DNA of 64,000 nucleotides from Rhizobium sp. CF080 (GCF_000282095.2 NZ_AKKC02000015.1:124001-188000); one strand, 5' to 3'. Shown: positions 48,954 through 59,170, numbered from the stretch's first letter. Translations and numbers: made by a program. The notes: a model not told the origin generated them from the letters alone.

Positions 48954-50768
48954 ATGGGTTCCATGCGACGCTTCCTTCCCCTCATCGCCGCGCTTCTGAT
49001 CGGCACCCCGACATTCGCGGAACCGGTCCATGGGATCGCCATGCACGGCAGCCCGGCGCTCGGCCCCGATTACAAGCATTTTCCCTACGTAAACCCGGAT
49101 GTGAAGAAGGGCGGCAAGGTAACCTATGGCGTCGTCGGCACGTTCGACAGCCTCAATCCTTTCATCCTGAAAAGCATGCGCACCACGGCGCGCGGCCTCT
49201 GGGATACGATCTTCGGGCACCTCATCTACGAACCGCTGATGACGCGCTCCAGCGACGAAGCGTTCACGCTTTACGGCCTACTGGCCGAAAGCGTCGAGTG
49301 GGACGACAACCGCAGCTTCATCCAGTTCAACCTCAATCCGAAGGCCAAATGGTCGGACGGCCAGCCGGTGACGCCGGACGACGTGATTTTCACCTTCGAA
49401 TTGCTGCGCGACAAGGGGCGCATCCCGTTTTCCAGCCGGCTGTCACCCGTCGACAAGATCGAGAAGGTCGGCGAGCATAGCGTCCGCTTCACCTTCAACG
49501 CCAAGGTCGACCGGGAATTTCCGCTGATTTTGGCGACCTCAACGCCGATCCTGCCGAAACACGCGATCGATCCGGCCACTTTCGACCAGTCGACGCTAAA
49601 GCCGCCGATCGGCTCCGGCCCTTACCGGATCAAGTCCGTCTCGCCGGGCGAGCGCATCGTCTACGAACGAAATCCGGACTACTGGGGCAAGGATATCCCA
49701 TCCAAGGTGGGTTACGACAATTACGACCAGATCAGCGTCGAATATTTCCTACAGGACAATACGTTGTTCGAGGCCTTCAAGAAGGGCGAGATCGACATCT
49801 ATCTCGACGGCAGCCCGACACATTGGGCGCGGGCCTATGACTTCCCGGCAGTTCAGAACGGCGATGTGGTCAAGGATGCGTTCAAGCCGCAGCTGCCGAC
49901 CGGCATGCTCGGCTTCGTGTTCAACACAAGGAGGGCGATCTTTTCCGACGTGAACGTGCGCGCCGGCCTGTCGCTCGCCTTCGATTTCGAATGGGTCAAC
50001 AAGAACCTCTTCGAGGGCGCCTATACCCGCACCGAGAGTTTTTGGCAGAACTCCCCCCTCACCTCGCTCGGCAAGCCGGCGGACGCACGAGAGCTCACGA
50101 TCCTCGGGGCCTTCAAGGACCGGATCGAGCCGGCAGTTCTCGACGGCACTTACCACCTGCCGAGGACCGATGCTTCCGGTGCGGATCGCAAAGTGTTGCG
50201 CGACGCGGTCGATCTTCTCAAGAAGGGCGGTTATGCGATCAAGAATGGCAGGATGTCTGACGCTTCCGGCAGACCGCTGGCGTTCGAGGTGATGACCCAG
50301 AGCCAGGACCAGGAAAAGCTCGCGATCGCCTATCAGCGGACGCTGAAAATGATCGGCATCGACATGTCGATCCGCACCGTCGACGACGCGCAATACCAGG
50401 CTCGCTCCGGCAATTTCGACTACGACATGATCGTCAAATCCTATCCGTCGTCGCTGTCGCCCGGCATCGAACAGGTCGGGCGCTGGGGATCCGATTCCCG
50501 CAATCGCGACGGCAGCTTCAACTTTGCCGGCACGGCGGATCCCGATCTGGACAAGCTGATCGGGACCATGCTGACGGTGCGCAGCAAGGAGGACTTCGAG
50601 GCCACCGTGCGGGCCTATGACCGGATGCTGATTTCCGGTCACTATCTCGTTCCGCTCTATCATATCCCCGATCAATGGGTGGCGCGTCGCAAGTATATCG
50701 GCTATCCGGAAAAACTGCCGCTCTACGGCTACCAGCTCAACATCTGGTGGGACAAGCGGGCACAATAA
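48954..50768 (+). CDS. YejA-like extracellular peptide-binding protein
   Basis: 604 residues with a Sec signal peptide (about 1-22, TPTFAEP), a periplasmic SBP_bac_5 protein. GIAMHGSPALGPDYKHFPYV, VVGTFDSLNPFILKS and FNLNPKAKWSDGQPVTPDDV match the YejA group, which binds peptides such as microcin C. C-terminal SPGIEQVGRWGSDSRNRDGS and YHIPDQWVARRKYIGY are typical too. No yejB, yejE or yejF lies nearby, so the partner permeases must be elsewhere or absent. A TTGACA at 48848 may mark its promoter. Confidence 0.87.
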   Translation: MGSMRRFLPLIAALLIGTPTFAEPVHGIAMHGSPALGPDYKHFPYVNPDVKKGGKVTYGVVGTFDSLNPFILKSMRTTARGLWDTIFGHLIYEPLMTRSSDEAFTLYGLLAESVEWDDNRSFIQFNLNPKAKWSDGQPVTPDDVIFTFELLRDKGRIPFSSRLSPVDKIEKVGEHSVRFTFNAKVDREFPLILATSTPILPKHAIDPATFDQSTLKPPIGSGPYRIKSVSPGERIVYERNPDYWGKDIPSKVGYDNYDQISVEYFLQDNTLFEAFKKGEIDIYLDGSPTHWARAYDFPAVQNGDVVKDAFKPQLPTGMLGFVFNTRRAIFSDVNVRAGLSLAFDFEWVNKNLFEGAYTRTESFWQNSPLTSLGKPADARELTILGAFKDRIEPAVLDGTYHLPRTDASGADRKVLRDAVDLLKKGGYAIKNGRMSDASGRPLAFEVMTQSQDQEKLAIAYQRTLKMIGIDMSIRTVDDAQYQARSGNFDYDMIVKSYPSSLSPGIEQVGRWGSDSRNRDGSFNFAGTADPDLDKLIGTMLTVRSKEDFEATVRAYDRMLISGHYLVPLYHIPDQWVARRKYIGYPEKLPLYGYQLNIWWDKRAQ

Positions 50769-50805
50769 TCCAGTCGCTTTCGGTTACCGAAGAAAGGACG
50801 CCGCC

Positions 50806-51477
50806 ATGGAGCGCGTAACTATCGACATCGTTTCGGATATCGTCTGCCCCTGGTGCTATCTCGGCAAGGCGCGGATGGAACTGGCGGTCGCAGAGGTTCA
50901 GGACGAGATCGGCGTCGACATCAACTGGCGGCCCTATCGGCTCAACCCGGACCATCCACCTGAGGGCGTCGACCATCAGGCGGATCTGGCGGCGAAGCTC
51001 GGCGGCAGGCAGGCCGTCGAGCGCGCCCACGACATGCTGAAGAAGCTCGGCGAAGAGGTCGGGATCAAGTATAATTTCGAGGCGATCAAGATCGGTCCCA
51101 ATACGCTCGATGCCCATCGCCTGCTGCATTGGGCGATCGTCGAAGACCGCCAAATTCAGGACAAGGTCGCGACCGCCCTGTTCAAGGCGAATTTCGAGGA
51201 AGGCCGCAATGTCGGCGACCATGCCGTGCTCGCCGACATCGCCGAAAAGTCAGGCCTCGACCGCAAGGTCATCGAGAACCTGCTCGCAAGCGACGCCGAC
51301 AAGGACACGGTCCTCGGGGAAATCGAGGCGGCCCAGAAAATGGGCGTGACCGGCGTGCCCTTCTTCATCATCGACGGGCAGTATGCAGTCAGCGGCGCCC
51401 AGACGCCGGATGTCCTTGCCAATGCGTTGCGCGAAATCGCCAAGCTCAAGGCGGAAGCCCGCAAGGGCATGATCTGA
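50806..51477 (+). CDS. DsbA-family FrnE-like oxidoreductase
   Basis: 223 residues, DsbA-like thioredoxin fold with helical insertion. The redox motif is CPWC in IVSDIVCPWCYLGKARMELA at residues about 11-14; the cis-proline region is GVTGVPFFIIDGQYAVSGAQ. No signal peptide, so it acts in the cytoplasm, as FrnE-type proteins do. Reported relatives act in polyketide and stress chemistry; the substrate here is unknown. It lies 37 bp after the YejA-like gene on the same strand. Confidence 0.88.
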   Translation: MERVTIDIVSDIVCPWCYLGKARMELAVAEVQDEIGVDINWRPYRLNPDHPPEGVDHQADLAAKLGGRQAVERAHDMLKKLGEEVGIKYNFEAIKIGPNTLDAHRLLHWAIVEDRQIQDKVATALFKANFEEGRNVGDHAVLADIAEKSGLDRKVIENLLASDADKDTVLGEIEAAQKMGVTGVPFFIIDGQYAVSGAQTPDVLANALREIAKLKAEARKGMI

Positions 51478-51490
51478 AACGGATAAATGC

Positions 51491-52429
51491 GTGCGTACCG
51501 ACCAGAGCCTGAAAGGCGTTCTTCTCGCCTTCGCCTCCTTTGCCGCCTATTCCTGGAGCGATGCCAGCGTCAAGATGATCGACGGCGCGCTGACGCCCTA
51601 TGAGATGGGCTTTTTCGGTGCCGTCTTCATGCTTGCCGGCTTTCCCTACCTGATGAAGCCGGGCGACAGCTGGCTCGACGTGGTCAGAAGCACCAATCGG
51701 CCGCTATGGGTCCTGCGCTTCTTTTCCGCTGCCATGGGGACGATCGGCAGCGTCGCGGCCTTCACCTATCTGTCGATGGCGGAAGCCTTCGCGCTGATCT
51801 TCCTGCTGCCATCCTTCGTGACTATCATGTCGGTGCTGTTCCTCAAGGAGACGGTCGGAATCCGGCGCTGGAGTGCGGTGATCATCGGCTTCATCGGCGT
51901 TCTGGTCATATTGCGCCCGGGCTTCCGCGAGCTTTCAATCGGGCATGTCGGTGCGGTGTTCGCCGGGCTTTCCGGAGCGATCTCGATCATCGTCTATCGC
52001 GCCATCGGACCGTCGGAGAAGCACATCTCGCTCTACGGCGCCGGCGTGCTTGGCGTTCTCGTCATCCTCGGCGTGCTGATGATCCCGGATTTCCATTGGC
52101 CGACACTGCCACAATGGGCAATGCTCGCCGGATACGGCCTGCTGGCGGCGCTGGGCACCGTCTGGCTGATGTATGCCGCCAATTACGCGCCCGCCGCCGT
52201 GATCGGGCCAACCCAATACAGCCAGATGCTTTGGGCCATCCTGTTTGGCTATCTCATCTTCGGCGACAAGGTCGACCTGCCCATGCTGGTCGGCATCGTG
52301 CTGATCATCGGGTCGGGCCTCCTGACGCTGGCCCGCGAGCGGGCACGCGACGTGCCCCTGCCCGCTTCGGTCGCGACCGATCCGCAAGCCGCGGTCGTCA
52401 CGGTGCCAGACAATAAATCCGATACATAA
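51491..52429 (+). CDS. EamA/DMT family transporter
   Basis: 312 residues with about ten hydrophobic helices in two EamA repeats (GVLLAFASFAAYSWSDASVK; TYLSMAEAFALIFLLPSFVT; FAGLSGAISIIVYRAIGPSE; AAVIGPTQYSQMLWAILFGY). Substrate unknown; the family includes many amino-acid and metabolite exporters. The start is GTG at 51491, without a strong ribosome site, so a nearby start is possible. Its stop abuts the stop of mfd on the other strand (52427-52432). Confidence 0.85.
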   Translation: MRTDQSLKGVLLAFASFAAYSWSDASVKMIDGALTPYEMGFFGAVFMLAGFPYLMKPGDSWLDVVRSTNRPLWVLRFFSAAMGTIGSVAAFTYLSMAEAFALIFLLPSFVTIMSVLFLKETVGIRRWSAVIIGFIGVLVILRPGFRELSIGHVGAVFAGLSGAISIIVYRAIGPSEKHISLYGAGVLGVLVILGVLMIPDFHWPTLPQWAMLAGYGLLAALGTVWLMYAANYAPAAVIGPTQYSQMLWAILFGYLIFGDKVDLPMLVGIVLIIGSGLLTLARERARDVPLPASVATDPQAAVVTVPDNKSDT

Positions 52430-55400
52430 TCACGTCTTTGCCAGCTCGGCAAACTGGGTCATCACGTGAGCCGCGGTCGTCAGCCGCTTTTCCGGGGTCG
52501 GCAGGTCGCGGGTGAGGAACACGCTGTGGTCCGGCCGGATTTTTGCGAGCGTTCCCTGCTTGGCGATATAACCGACGAGATTTGCCGGGTTCGGGAAGTG
52601 TTTGTCGCGGAAGGTGACGACGATACCCTTCGGGCCGGCATCGAGCTTCTCAACATTGGCCTTGCGGCACAGCGACTTGATGTAGACGACCTTCAACAGG
52701 TTCTGTACCTCGGTCGGCATCGGGCCGAAGCGATCGACCATTTCCGCACCGAAACCGTCGATCTCCGACAGGTCCGTGACTTCGCCGAGACGGCGGTAGA
52801 GACCCATGCGCAGATGCAGGTCGGGCACGTAGGTTTCAGGGATCATCACAGTGATGCCGACGGAAATCTGCGGCGACCAGCCGGTATCGGTGATCTCGTC
52901 GTCGCCCTTCACTTCGGCGACAGCCTCTTCCAGCATCTGCTGGTAGAGCTCGAATCCGACTTCCTTGATATGGCCGGACTGTTCTTCGCCCAAGAGATTG
53001 CCGGCGCCGCGGATGTCGAGGTCGTGGCTGGCGAGCTGGAAGCCGGCGCCGAGCGTATCGAGCGACTGCAGCACTTTCAGGCGGCGCTCGGCGGTCGTGG
53101 TCAGCGTCTTGTTGACCGGCAGAGTGAAGAGCGCGAAGGCGCGCACCTTGGAACGGCCGACGCGGCCGCGCAGCTGATAAAGCTGCGCCAGCCCGAACAT
53201 GTCGGCGCGGTGGACGATCAGCGTGTTGGCGGTCGGCACGTCGAGGCCGGATTCGACGATGGTGGTCGACAGAAGTACGTCGTATTTGCCATCGTAGAAG
53301 GCATTCATGATATCTTCCAGTTCGCCGGCCGCCATCTGGCCATGCGCGACGCCGACCTTCAGTTCCGGTACATCGGACTGGAGGAAAGCCTGGATTTCCG
53401 GCAGGTCGGCGAGCCGCGGACAAACGTAAAAACTCTGGCCGCCGCGATAATGCTCGCGCATCAGCGTCTCGCGGATGACCAGAGGGTCGAAGGGCGAGAT
53501 GAAGGTGCGGACCGCCATGCGGTCGACCGGCGGCGTGGTGATCAGCGAGAGCTCGCGCACCCCTGTCATCGCAAGCTGCAGGGTGCGCGGGATCGGCGTT
53601 GCCGAGAGCGTCAGGACGTGCACGTCGCTCTTCAGTTCCTTCAGCCGTTCCTTATGTTTGACGCCGAAATGTTGTTCCTCGTCGATGATCAGCAGGCCGA
53701 GATTGGCGAACTGGATGCCGGCGCCGAGCAGCGCATGGGTGCCGACGACGATATCCACCTTGCCGTCGGTGAGGTCCTTCTTCGTCTGGGCGAGTTCCTT
53801 GGCGGGCACCAGTCGCGATGCCTGCTCGACCCTGATCGGCAGCCCACGAAAACGCTCGCGGAACGTCTTGAAATGCTGGCGCGAGAGAAGCGTGGTCGGT
53901 ACGACCACCGCGACCTGCGCGCCGTTCATGGCGGCGAAGAAGGCGGCGCGCAACGCAACTTCCGTCTTGCCAAACCCGACGTCGCCGCAGACGAGCCGGT
54001 CCATCGGACGGCCGGCGCCGAGATCGTTGCGCACGGAATCGATGGCGTTCGCCTGGTCCTCGGTCTCGTCATAAGGGAAACGGGCGGCGAATTCGTCGTA
54101 AAGACCTTCTGGCGTGGTGAGCACCGGCGCGCGGCGGGTGATGCGGGTGGCGGCGATGCGGATCAGCGCGTCGGCCATGTCGAGCAGCCGCTTCTTGAGC
54201 TTGGCCTTGCGGGCCTGCCAGGCACCGCCGCCAAGCCTGTCGAGCTGGGCTTCCGCCGCATCCGAACCATAGCGCGACAAAAGGTCGATGTTTTCGACCG
54301 GCAGGAAAAGCTTTGCCTGGTCGGCATAATGCAGTTCGAGGCAGGCACGCGGGGCGCCGGCGGCCTCGATTGTCACCAGGCCGACGAATTTGCCGATGCC
54401 ATGCTCCGCATGGACGACCAGAGAACCTTCGTCGAGGCCGGCGACTTCGGTCAGAAAATTGGCGCCGCGCTTGCGACGCTTGCCGCGGCGGACCATGCGA
54501 TCGCCGAGAATGTCCTGCTCGCCGATGACGACGACATTGCCGGTCTCGAAACCGGCCTCGAGGCTGAGGACGGCAGACGCCGCCTCGCCTTTTTCGAGCT
54601 TGTCGAGATCGGCAAGCTTGTCGATCTGGCGGATGCGCTTCAGCCCGCGCTCGTCGAGCACCTGCAGCAGCCGGTCGAGCGAGCCGGCGGACCATCCGGT
54701 GACAAGAACCTTGGCGCCCTCGGCGCGCTTGTCGGCGATATGCTTGACGACGAGGTCGAACACGTTGACGCGCTCGTCGCGATCCTTTTCCTCCGTCTGG
54801 TTTTTTGCCCAGCGCGGGCCGGCATGCGCGTCCAAAGTCACCACCCGGCGACCTTCGGCATCCATCTCGTTGAACGGCGTCAGGCGCACCGCGTTGACAG
54901 CGTCGAGCGCTGCGGCAAAAGCCTTGCTTTCGAAGTAGAGTTGACCCGGCGAAACCGGCTTGTAGGGAGCGGCCTGCGCCGCAGCGCCCTTGCCCTGGGT
55001 GCCGCTGTCACGCCGTGCCTCGTAATAGTCGAGCACCAGTTTCGAACGCTCGCTGGCCGCTTCGCGCGCCGTGTGGTCGGTGACGATCCGGAACCCCTTG
55101 AGGTAATCGAATGCGGTTTCGAGTCCGTCGTAGAACAGCGGCAGCCAATGCTCCATGCCGGGATAACGGCGGCCTTCCGAGACTGCCTGATAAAGCGCGT
55201 CGTCGCGGGTCGCAGCGCCGAAGAGCGACAGGTAATTCTTGCGGAAACGGCTGATCGTATCCGGCGTCAGCGTCACCTCGCTCATCGGATTGAGATCGAG
55301 AGCGCGCGACTGGCCGGTGGTGCGCTGGCTGGCCGGGTCGAACGAACGGATCGATTCCAGGGTATCGCCGAAGAAATCGAGACGCACCGGCTCTTCCGTC

Positions 55401-55951
55401 CCCGGCACGAAGACATCGAGAATACCGCCGCGAACCGCGAATTCGCCAACTTCGCGGACCGTCGCGACGCGCTCGAAACCGTTGCGCTCCAGCCGCGCGG
55501 CGATATCGTCCATGCGGATCTGGTTGCCGGGCTTGGCCGAAAAAGCGAGGCTCTCGATGATCTCGGCAGGCGCAATCTTCTGCAGCATTGCATTGACGGT
55601 GACCAGCACGATCGCTGCATGCGGCTTTTTCCGATGGGAAATCAGGCCGGACAAGGCCGCCAGCCGGCGTGCCGAGACATCGGCGCTCGGCGAAACGCGG
55701 TCATAGGGAAGACAGTCCCAGGCGGGGAGCGTCAGGACCGGGATTTCCGGCGCCACGAAGGACAGCATCTGCTCCAGATCGAGCATGCGCTGGCCGTCCG
55801 ACAGGACATAGGCAACCGCCTGGCCGGCGCGGGCGAGCTCGGCCACGATCAGCGGCTCCATGCCCGGCGGCACATTGCCTATGGTCAGCGGGCTTTGCGC
55901 CGCCGCAATCTTCTTCGCGTCGAAGCCAGGAATCATCGGGCCAGAATTCAT
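52430..55951 (-). CDS. mfd: Transcription-repair coupling factor
   Basis: 1173 residues; releases RNA polymerase stalled at lesions and recruits UvrA. N-terminal UvrB-homology region (about 1-380), the polymerase-interacting domain (DEGSLVVHAEHGIGKFVGLV), helicase motifs GDVGFGKTEVALRAAFFAAM (Walker A) and LLIIDEEQHFGVKHKERLKE, TLSATPIPRTL and the RGRVGRSKVRAFALF motif VI, then the C-terminal TRCF domain. It follows sdhE on the same strand with a 4-base overlap, and converges with the transporter gene. Confidence 0.97.
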   Translation of the reverse strand: MNSGPMIPGFDAKKIAAAQSPLTIGNVPPGMEPLIVAELARAGQAVAYVLSDGQRMLDLEQMLSFVAPEIPVLTLPAWDCLPYDRVSPSADVSARRLAALSGLISHRKKPHAAIVLVTVNAMLQKIAPAEIIESLAFSAKPGNQIRMDDIAARLERNGFERVATVREVGEFAVRGGILDVFVPGTEEPVRLDFFGDTLESIRSFDPASQRTTGQSRALDLNPMSEVTLTPDTISRFRKNYLSLFGAATRDDALYQAVSEGRRYPGMEHWLPLFYDGLETAFDYLKGFRIVTDHTAREAASERSKLVLDYYEARRDSGTQGKGAAAQAAPYKPVSPGQLYFESKAFAAALDAVNAVRLTPFNEMDAEGRRVVTLDAHAGPRWAKNQTEEKDRDERVNVFDLVVKHIADKRAEGAKVLVTGWSAGSLDRLLQVLDERGLKRIRQIDKLADLDKLEKGEAASAVLSLEAGFETGNVVVIGEQDILGDRMVRRGKRRKRGANFLTEVAGLDEGSLVVHAEHGIGKFVGLVTIEAAGAPRACLELHYADQAKLFLPVENIDLLSRYGSDAAEAQLDRLGGGAWQARKAKLKKRLLDMADALIRIAATRITRRAPVLTTPEGLYDEFAARFPYDETEDQANAIDSVRNDLGAGRPMDRLVCGDVGFGKTEVALRAAFFAAMNGAQVAVVVPTTLLSRQHFKTFRERFRGLPIRVEQASRLVPAKELAQTKKDLTDGKVDIVVGTHALLGAGIQFANLGLLIIDEEQHFGVKHKERLKELKSDVHVLTLSATPIPRTLQLAMTGVRELSLITTPPVDRMAVRTFISPFDPLVIRETLMREHYRGGQSFYVCPRLADLPEIQAFLQSDVPELKVGVAHGQMAAGELEDIMNAFYDGKYDVLLSTTIVESGLDVPTANTLIVHRADMFGLAQLYQLRGRVGRSKVRAFALFTLPVNKTLTTTAERRLKVLQSLDTLGAGFQLASHDLDIRGAGNLLGEEQSGHIKEVGFELYQQMLEEAVAEVKGDDEITDTGWSPQISVGITVMIPETYVPDLHLRMGLYRRLGEVTDLSEIDGFGAEMVDRFGPMPTEVQNLLKVVYIKSLCRKANVEKLDAGPKGIVVTFRDKHFPNPANLVGYIAKQGTLAKIRPDHSVFLTRDLPTPEKRLTTAAHVMTQFAELAKT

Positions 55952-56277
55952 ATCTTGTGTCCGAGCCTTAGCTCCAGGGAGGCCTTTGTGACGGGATCGA
56001 AATCCGGCGTATAGGCGGCGACGCGCGCGAAAAGCGGCGTCTTCATGTGCTCCGGCAAGGTCTGTGCACCGGTGATCCAGGCATGCAGGTCGTGGTCGTC
56101 CTCGCCCATGATCGCCTCGAACTCGTCGAGTTCCGCGTCCCCGAGGCTGCCGATCTCGGCCTCCGCGAAGCTGCCCAACACCAAGTCCATCTCCCTTATG
56201 CCGCGATGCCAGCAGCGGTAGAGGATGCGCCGGCGGCGCGGGTCGAGATCCGCGCTGGTGCGGGATAGTCCTGTCAT
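55948..56277 (-). CDS. sdhE: FAD assembly factor for succinate dehydrogenase
   Basis: 109 residues, DUF339/SdhE family. The RRRRILYRCWHRGIREMDLV segment carries the RGxxE motif needed for flavinylation of SdhA, and EFEAIMGEDDHDLHAWITGA is the second family block. Cytoplasmic. Its stop overlaps the ATG of mfd, so the two are co-expressed, an arrangement often seen in Rhizobiales. It is divergent from recG. Confidence 0.92.
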   Translation of the reverse strand: MTGLSRTSADLDPRRRRILYRCWHRGIREMDLVLGSFAEAEIGSLGDAELDEFEAIMGEDDHDLHAWITGAQTLPEHMKTPLFARVAAYTPDFDPVTKASLELRLGHKI

Positions 56278-56367
56278 GGCCGTGTCCTTGTTTTGCCGTT
56301 CATATAGGACGCTTTTCCGCCCTCGTCACCTTGCCAAATGGGCAAAATCCATCGCATTTTGCGCGCC

Positions 56368-58473
56368 ATGCGTCCCGCCATACTCGATCCGCTGTTCTCG
56401 CCCGTCGCCTCGCTTGCCGGTGTCGGGCCGAAGCTTGCCGAACTGATCGCCCGCGTCACCGGCCGTGACGATCCGGACGACTGCCGCGTCGTGGACCTGC
56501 TCTTCCATGCTCCCTCCTCGCTGATAGACCGGCGCAACCGGCCGGGCATCGCGCTTTCGCCGCAAGGAGCGATCGTCACCATCGAAGGCCGGGTCGACCG
56601 GCATCAGCCGCCACCGCCCGGCAAATCCAATATGCCCTATCGCGTATTCCTGCATGACGATACCGGGGAACTGGCGCTCACCTTCTTCCGGGCCAAAGGC
56701 AACTGGCTGGAAAAATCGCTGCCGATCGACGAGATGGTCATGGTCAGCGGCAAGGTGGACTGGTTCAATGGCCGACCCTCGATGGTGCATCCGGATTTCA
56801 TCGTAAAATCCTCCGAGGCTGAAAACCTGCCGCTGGTGGAGCCGGTCTATCCTATGACGGCCGGCCTGACGCCGAAAGTGCTGCGCAAGGCGATCGAGGG
56901 TGCCGTGGCACGCCTGCCGGACCTAGCGGAATGGGCCGACGTAGCGCTGACCTTGCGCCAGGGGTTCCCGTCCGTGGCGGAAGCGTTTCGCGGGCTGCAC
57001 GATCCGCGCGACGCGGCGGATATCGATCCGCAGGCCCCTGCCCGCCGACGGCTTGCCTATGACGAGTTCCTTGCCGGACAGGTATCCTTGTCGCTGGTGC
57101 GCCAGAAGGTGCGCAAGGTTCCAGGCCAGCCGATCCGGGTGAAGGGCGATCTCGCCGCAAAGATCATCGCCAACCTTCCCTTCTCGCTGACGCCCAGCCA
57201 AAAGGCGGCTGTCGAGGACGTCATCAAGGACATGGCCGGCGAAGACCGCATGCTGCGGTTGCTGCAGGGCGATGTCGGCGCCGGCAAGACGCTGGTGGCG
57301 CTGCTTGCCATGTCCGCGGCCGTCGAGGCCGGCGGCCAGGCGGTGCTGATGGCGCCGACCGAAATCCTCGCCCGCCAGCATTTTGCGACGATCTCGAAGT
57401 TGGCCGGTGCGGCAGGAGTGATTGTCGAGGTGCTGACCGGCCGCACCAAGGGACGCGAGCGGGATCAGATCATCGATCGGATCGCCTCGGGCGAAGCGCA
57501 GATCATCATCGGAACCCACGCGCTCTTCCAGGATGCGATCAACTATCACAATTTGATGCTCGCGGTGGTCGACGAGCAGCACCGGTTCGGCGTGCACCAG
57601 CGCCTGCGGCTGACGGCCAAAGGCATTTCCCCGCATATGCTGGTGATGACGGCGACGCCCATTCCCCGCACGCTGGTACTCGCTGCGTTTGGTGACATGG
57701 ACGTCTCGAAGCTCACGGAAAAACCGGCCGGCCGCAAGCCGATCCAGACCGTCACCATCCCCACCGAGCGGATCGGCGACATCGTCGCGCGGTTGAGGAG
57801 CGCGATCGGCGAAGGAAAAAAAGCCTATTGGATCTGCCCGCTCGTCGAGGAATCCGATGCCTCCGACCTGATGTCGGCGGAAGAACGTTATGCAGTGCTC
57901 GCCAAGGAACTCGGCCGCAATGTCGGCCTCATCCATGGCCGCATGAACGGGCCGGAAAAAGACGCGGTGATGGCCGCCTTCAAGGCGGGCGAGTTGCGCC
58001 TCCTGGTCGCCACCACAGTCGTCGAAGTGGGTGTCGACGTGCCCGATGCAACGATCATGGTGATCGAGCACGCGGAGCGATTCGGGCTTGCACAGCTGCA
58101 CCAGCTGCGCGGCCGCGTCGGGCGGGGCGACGAAGCCTCGACCTGCATCCTGCTCTACAAGGGACCGCTCAGTGAAACCGGCCGGGCGCGGCTTTCGATC
58201 CTGCGCGACAGCGAGGATGGTTTCCTGATCGCCGAAGAGGATCTGAAACTGCGCGGTGAAGGCGAGTTGCTCGGTACCCGCCAGTCCGGCACGCCCGGTT
58301 TCCGGATCGCCAGCCTGGAAGCACATGCGGACCTTTTGGAAATCGCCCGCAAGGATGCGGCCTATCTGCTGGAGCGGGATCCGGAACTCACCAGCGAACG
58401 CGGGCAGAACATGCGCGTGCTGCTCTATCTGCATCGCCGCGACGAGGCCATCCGGTTCCTGAGAGCCGGCTAG
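56368..58473 (+). CDS. recG: ATP-dependent DNA helicase RecG
   Basis: 701 residues; remodels stalled forks and Holliday junctions. Start at the ATG at 56368 (MRPAILDPLFSPVASLAGVG), ten codons after an upstream in-frame ATG, to match the family. The wedge domain spans about 1-250 (VFLHDDTGELALTFFRAKGN). Helicase motifs: QGDVGAGKTLVALLAM, VVDEQHRFGVHQR, TATPIPRTLVLAA, and the RGRVGRGDEASTCILLY motif VI with nearby TRQSGTPGF. It ends one base before the facing stop of the DUF502 gene. Confidence 0.95.
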   Translation: MRPAILDPLFSPVASLAGVGPKLAELIARVTGRDDPDDCRVVDLLFHAPSSLIDRRNRPGIALSPQGAIVTIEGRVDRHQPPPPGKSNMPYRVFLHDDTGELALTFFRAKGNWLEKSLPIDEMVMVSGKVDWFNGRPSMVHPDFIVKSSEAENLPLVEPVYPMTAGLTPKVLRKAIEGAVARLPDLAEWADVALTLRQGFPSVAEAFRGLHDPRDAADIDPQAPARRRLAYDEFLAGQVSLSLVRQKVRKVPGQPIRVKGDLAAKIIANLPFSLTPSQKAAVEDVIKDMAGEDRMLRLLQGDVGAGKTLVALLAMSAAVEAGGQAVLMAPTEILARQHFATISKLAGAAGVIVEVLTGRTKGRERDQIIDRIASGEAQIIIGTHALFQDAINYHNLMLAVVDEQHRFGVHQRLRLTAKGISPHMLVMTATPIPRTLVLAAFGDMDVSKLTEKPAGRKPIQTVTIPTERIGDIVARLRSAIGEGKKAYWICPLVEESDASDLMSAEERYAVLAKELGRNVGLIHGRMNGPEKDAVMAAFKAGELRLLVATTVVEVGVDVPDATIMVIEHAERFGLAQLHQLRGRVGRGDEASTCILLYKGPLSETGRARLSILRDSEDGFLIAEEDLKLRGEGELLGTRQSGTPGFRIASLEAHADLLEIARKDAAYLLERDPELTSERGQNMRVLLYLHRRDEAIRFLRAG

Positions 58474-58474
58474 A

Positions 58475-59170
58475 TCAGGCCTGCATTTTCGGAGCTGGCA
58501 GGATGGCGGTCGGCGCCCCGGGGACGGGCTTGTAGTCCGGTGCGATCAGGCCGCCCGAAATCAGCAGTTTGGCGCCCTCTTCCGGCGTCATGTCGAGCAT
58601 GACAATCTTGCTCTTCGGCACGAACATCAGGAAACCCGCTGTCGGAACCGGCGTCGGAGGCAGGAAGACGCCAACCATTTCCTCGCCATCCACATTGAGT
58701 TTCGCCGCAATCTCTCCCTGCGCATCGCCGGAGATGAAGACCAGTGCCCATGTGCCGGGGCTCGGAAATTCGATAAGCCCGCATTTCTTGAAGGAGGTCG
58801 ACTGTTCCTTGAGGACCGTCTCAAAGATCTGTTTGATGCTTTTATAAATGCTGCGGATCAGCGGCATCCGATGCAGGATCGATTCGCCGAACTTGACGAT
58901 CGAGCGGCCGATCAGGTTCTTGCCGAGAAAACCGATGATGGTGATGAACACCACCGCGATCAGCAGACCGGTGCCAGGAATGGTGATGTTGAAATAATAT
59001 TGCGGATCGTAGCGCTGCGGAATGTAGGGCGTGACCCAGCTATCGGCCCAGTCGATAAAGGTGAAGGTCAGCCAGATGGTGATGGCAAGCGGTGCGCAGA
59101 TGATCAGGCCGGTTAGGAAGTTGTTCCTGAGGCGGCCGGCCAGCGATATTCGCTCTGGACTGTCGCTCAT
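58475..59170 (-). CDS. DUF502 family membrane protein
   Basis: 231 residues from the ATG at 59170; an in-frame ATG five codons upstream is less likely because AGGGAAA lies just before this one. Two membrane helices at the N-terminus (FLTGLIICAPLAITIWLTFT; GTGLLIAVVFITIIGFLGKN) and a soluble domain with ILHRMPLIRSIYKSIKQIFE and FLPPTPVPTAGFLMFVPKSK are the DUF502 signature. An inner-membrane protein of unknown role. It lies between recG and glmS. Confidence 0.88.
   Translation of the reverse strand: MSDSPERISLAGRLRNNFLTGLIICAPLAITIWLTFTFIDWADSWVTPYIPQRYDPQYYFNITIPGTGLLIAVVFITIIGFLGKNLIGRSIVKFGESILHRMPLIRSIYKSIKQIFETVLKEQSTSFKKCGLIEFPSPGTWALVFISGDAQGEIAAKLNVDGEEMVGVFLPPTPVPTAGFLMFVPKSKIVMLDMTPEEGAKLLISGGLIAPDYKPVPGAPTAILPAPKMQA

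Noticed and set aside
52466..56014. A very long open frame antisense to mfd
   Set aside because: It mirrors the mfd codons, has Arg/His/Asp-rich low-order translation and no family features; mfd itself is complete and certain.
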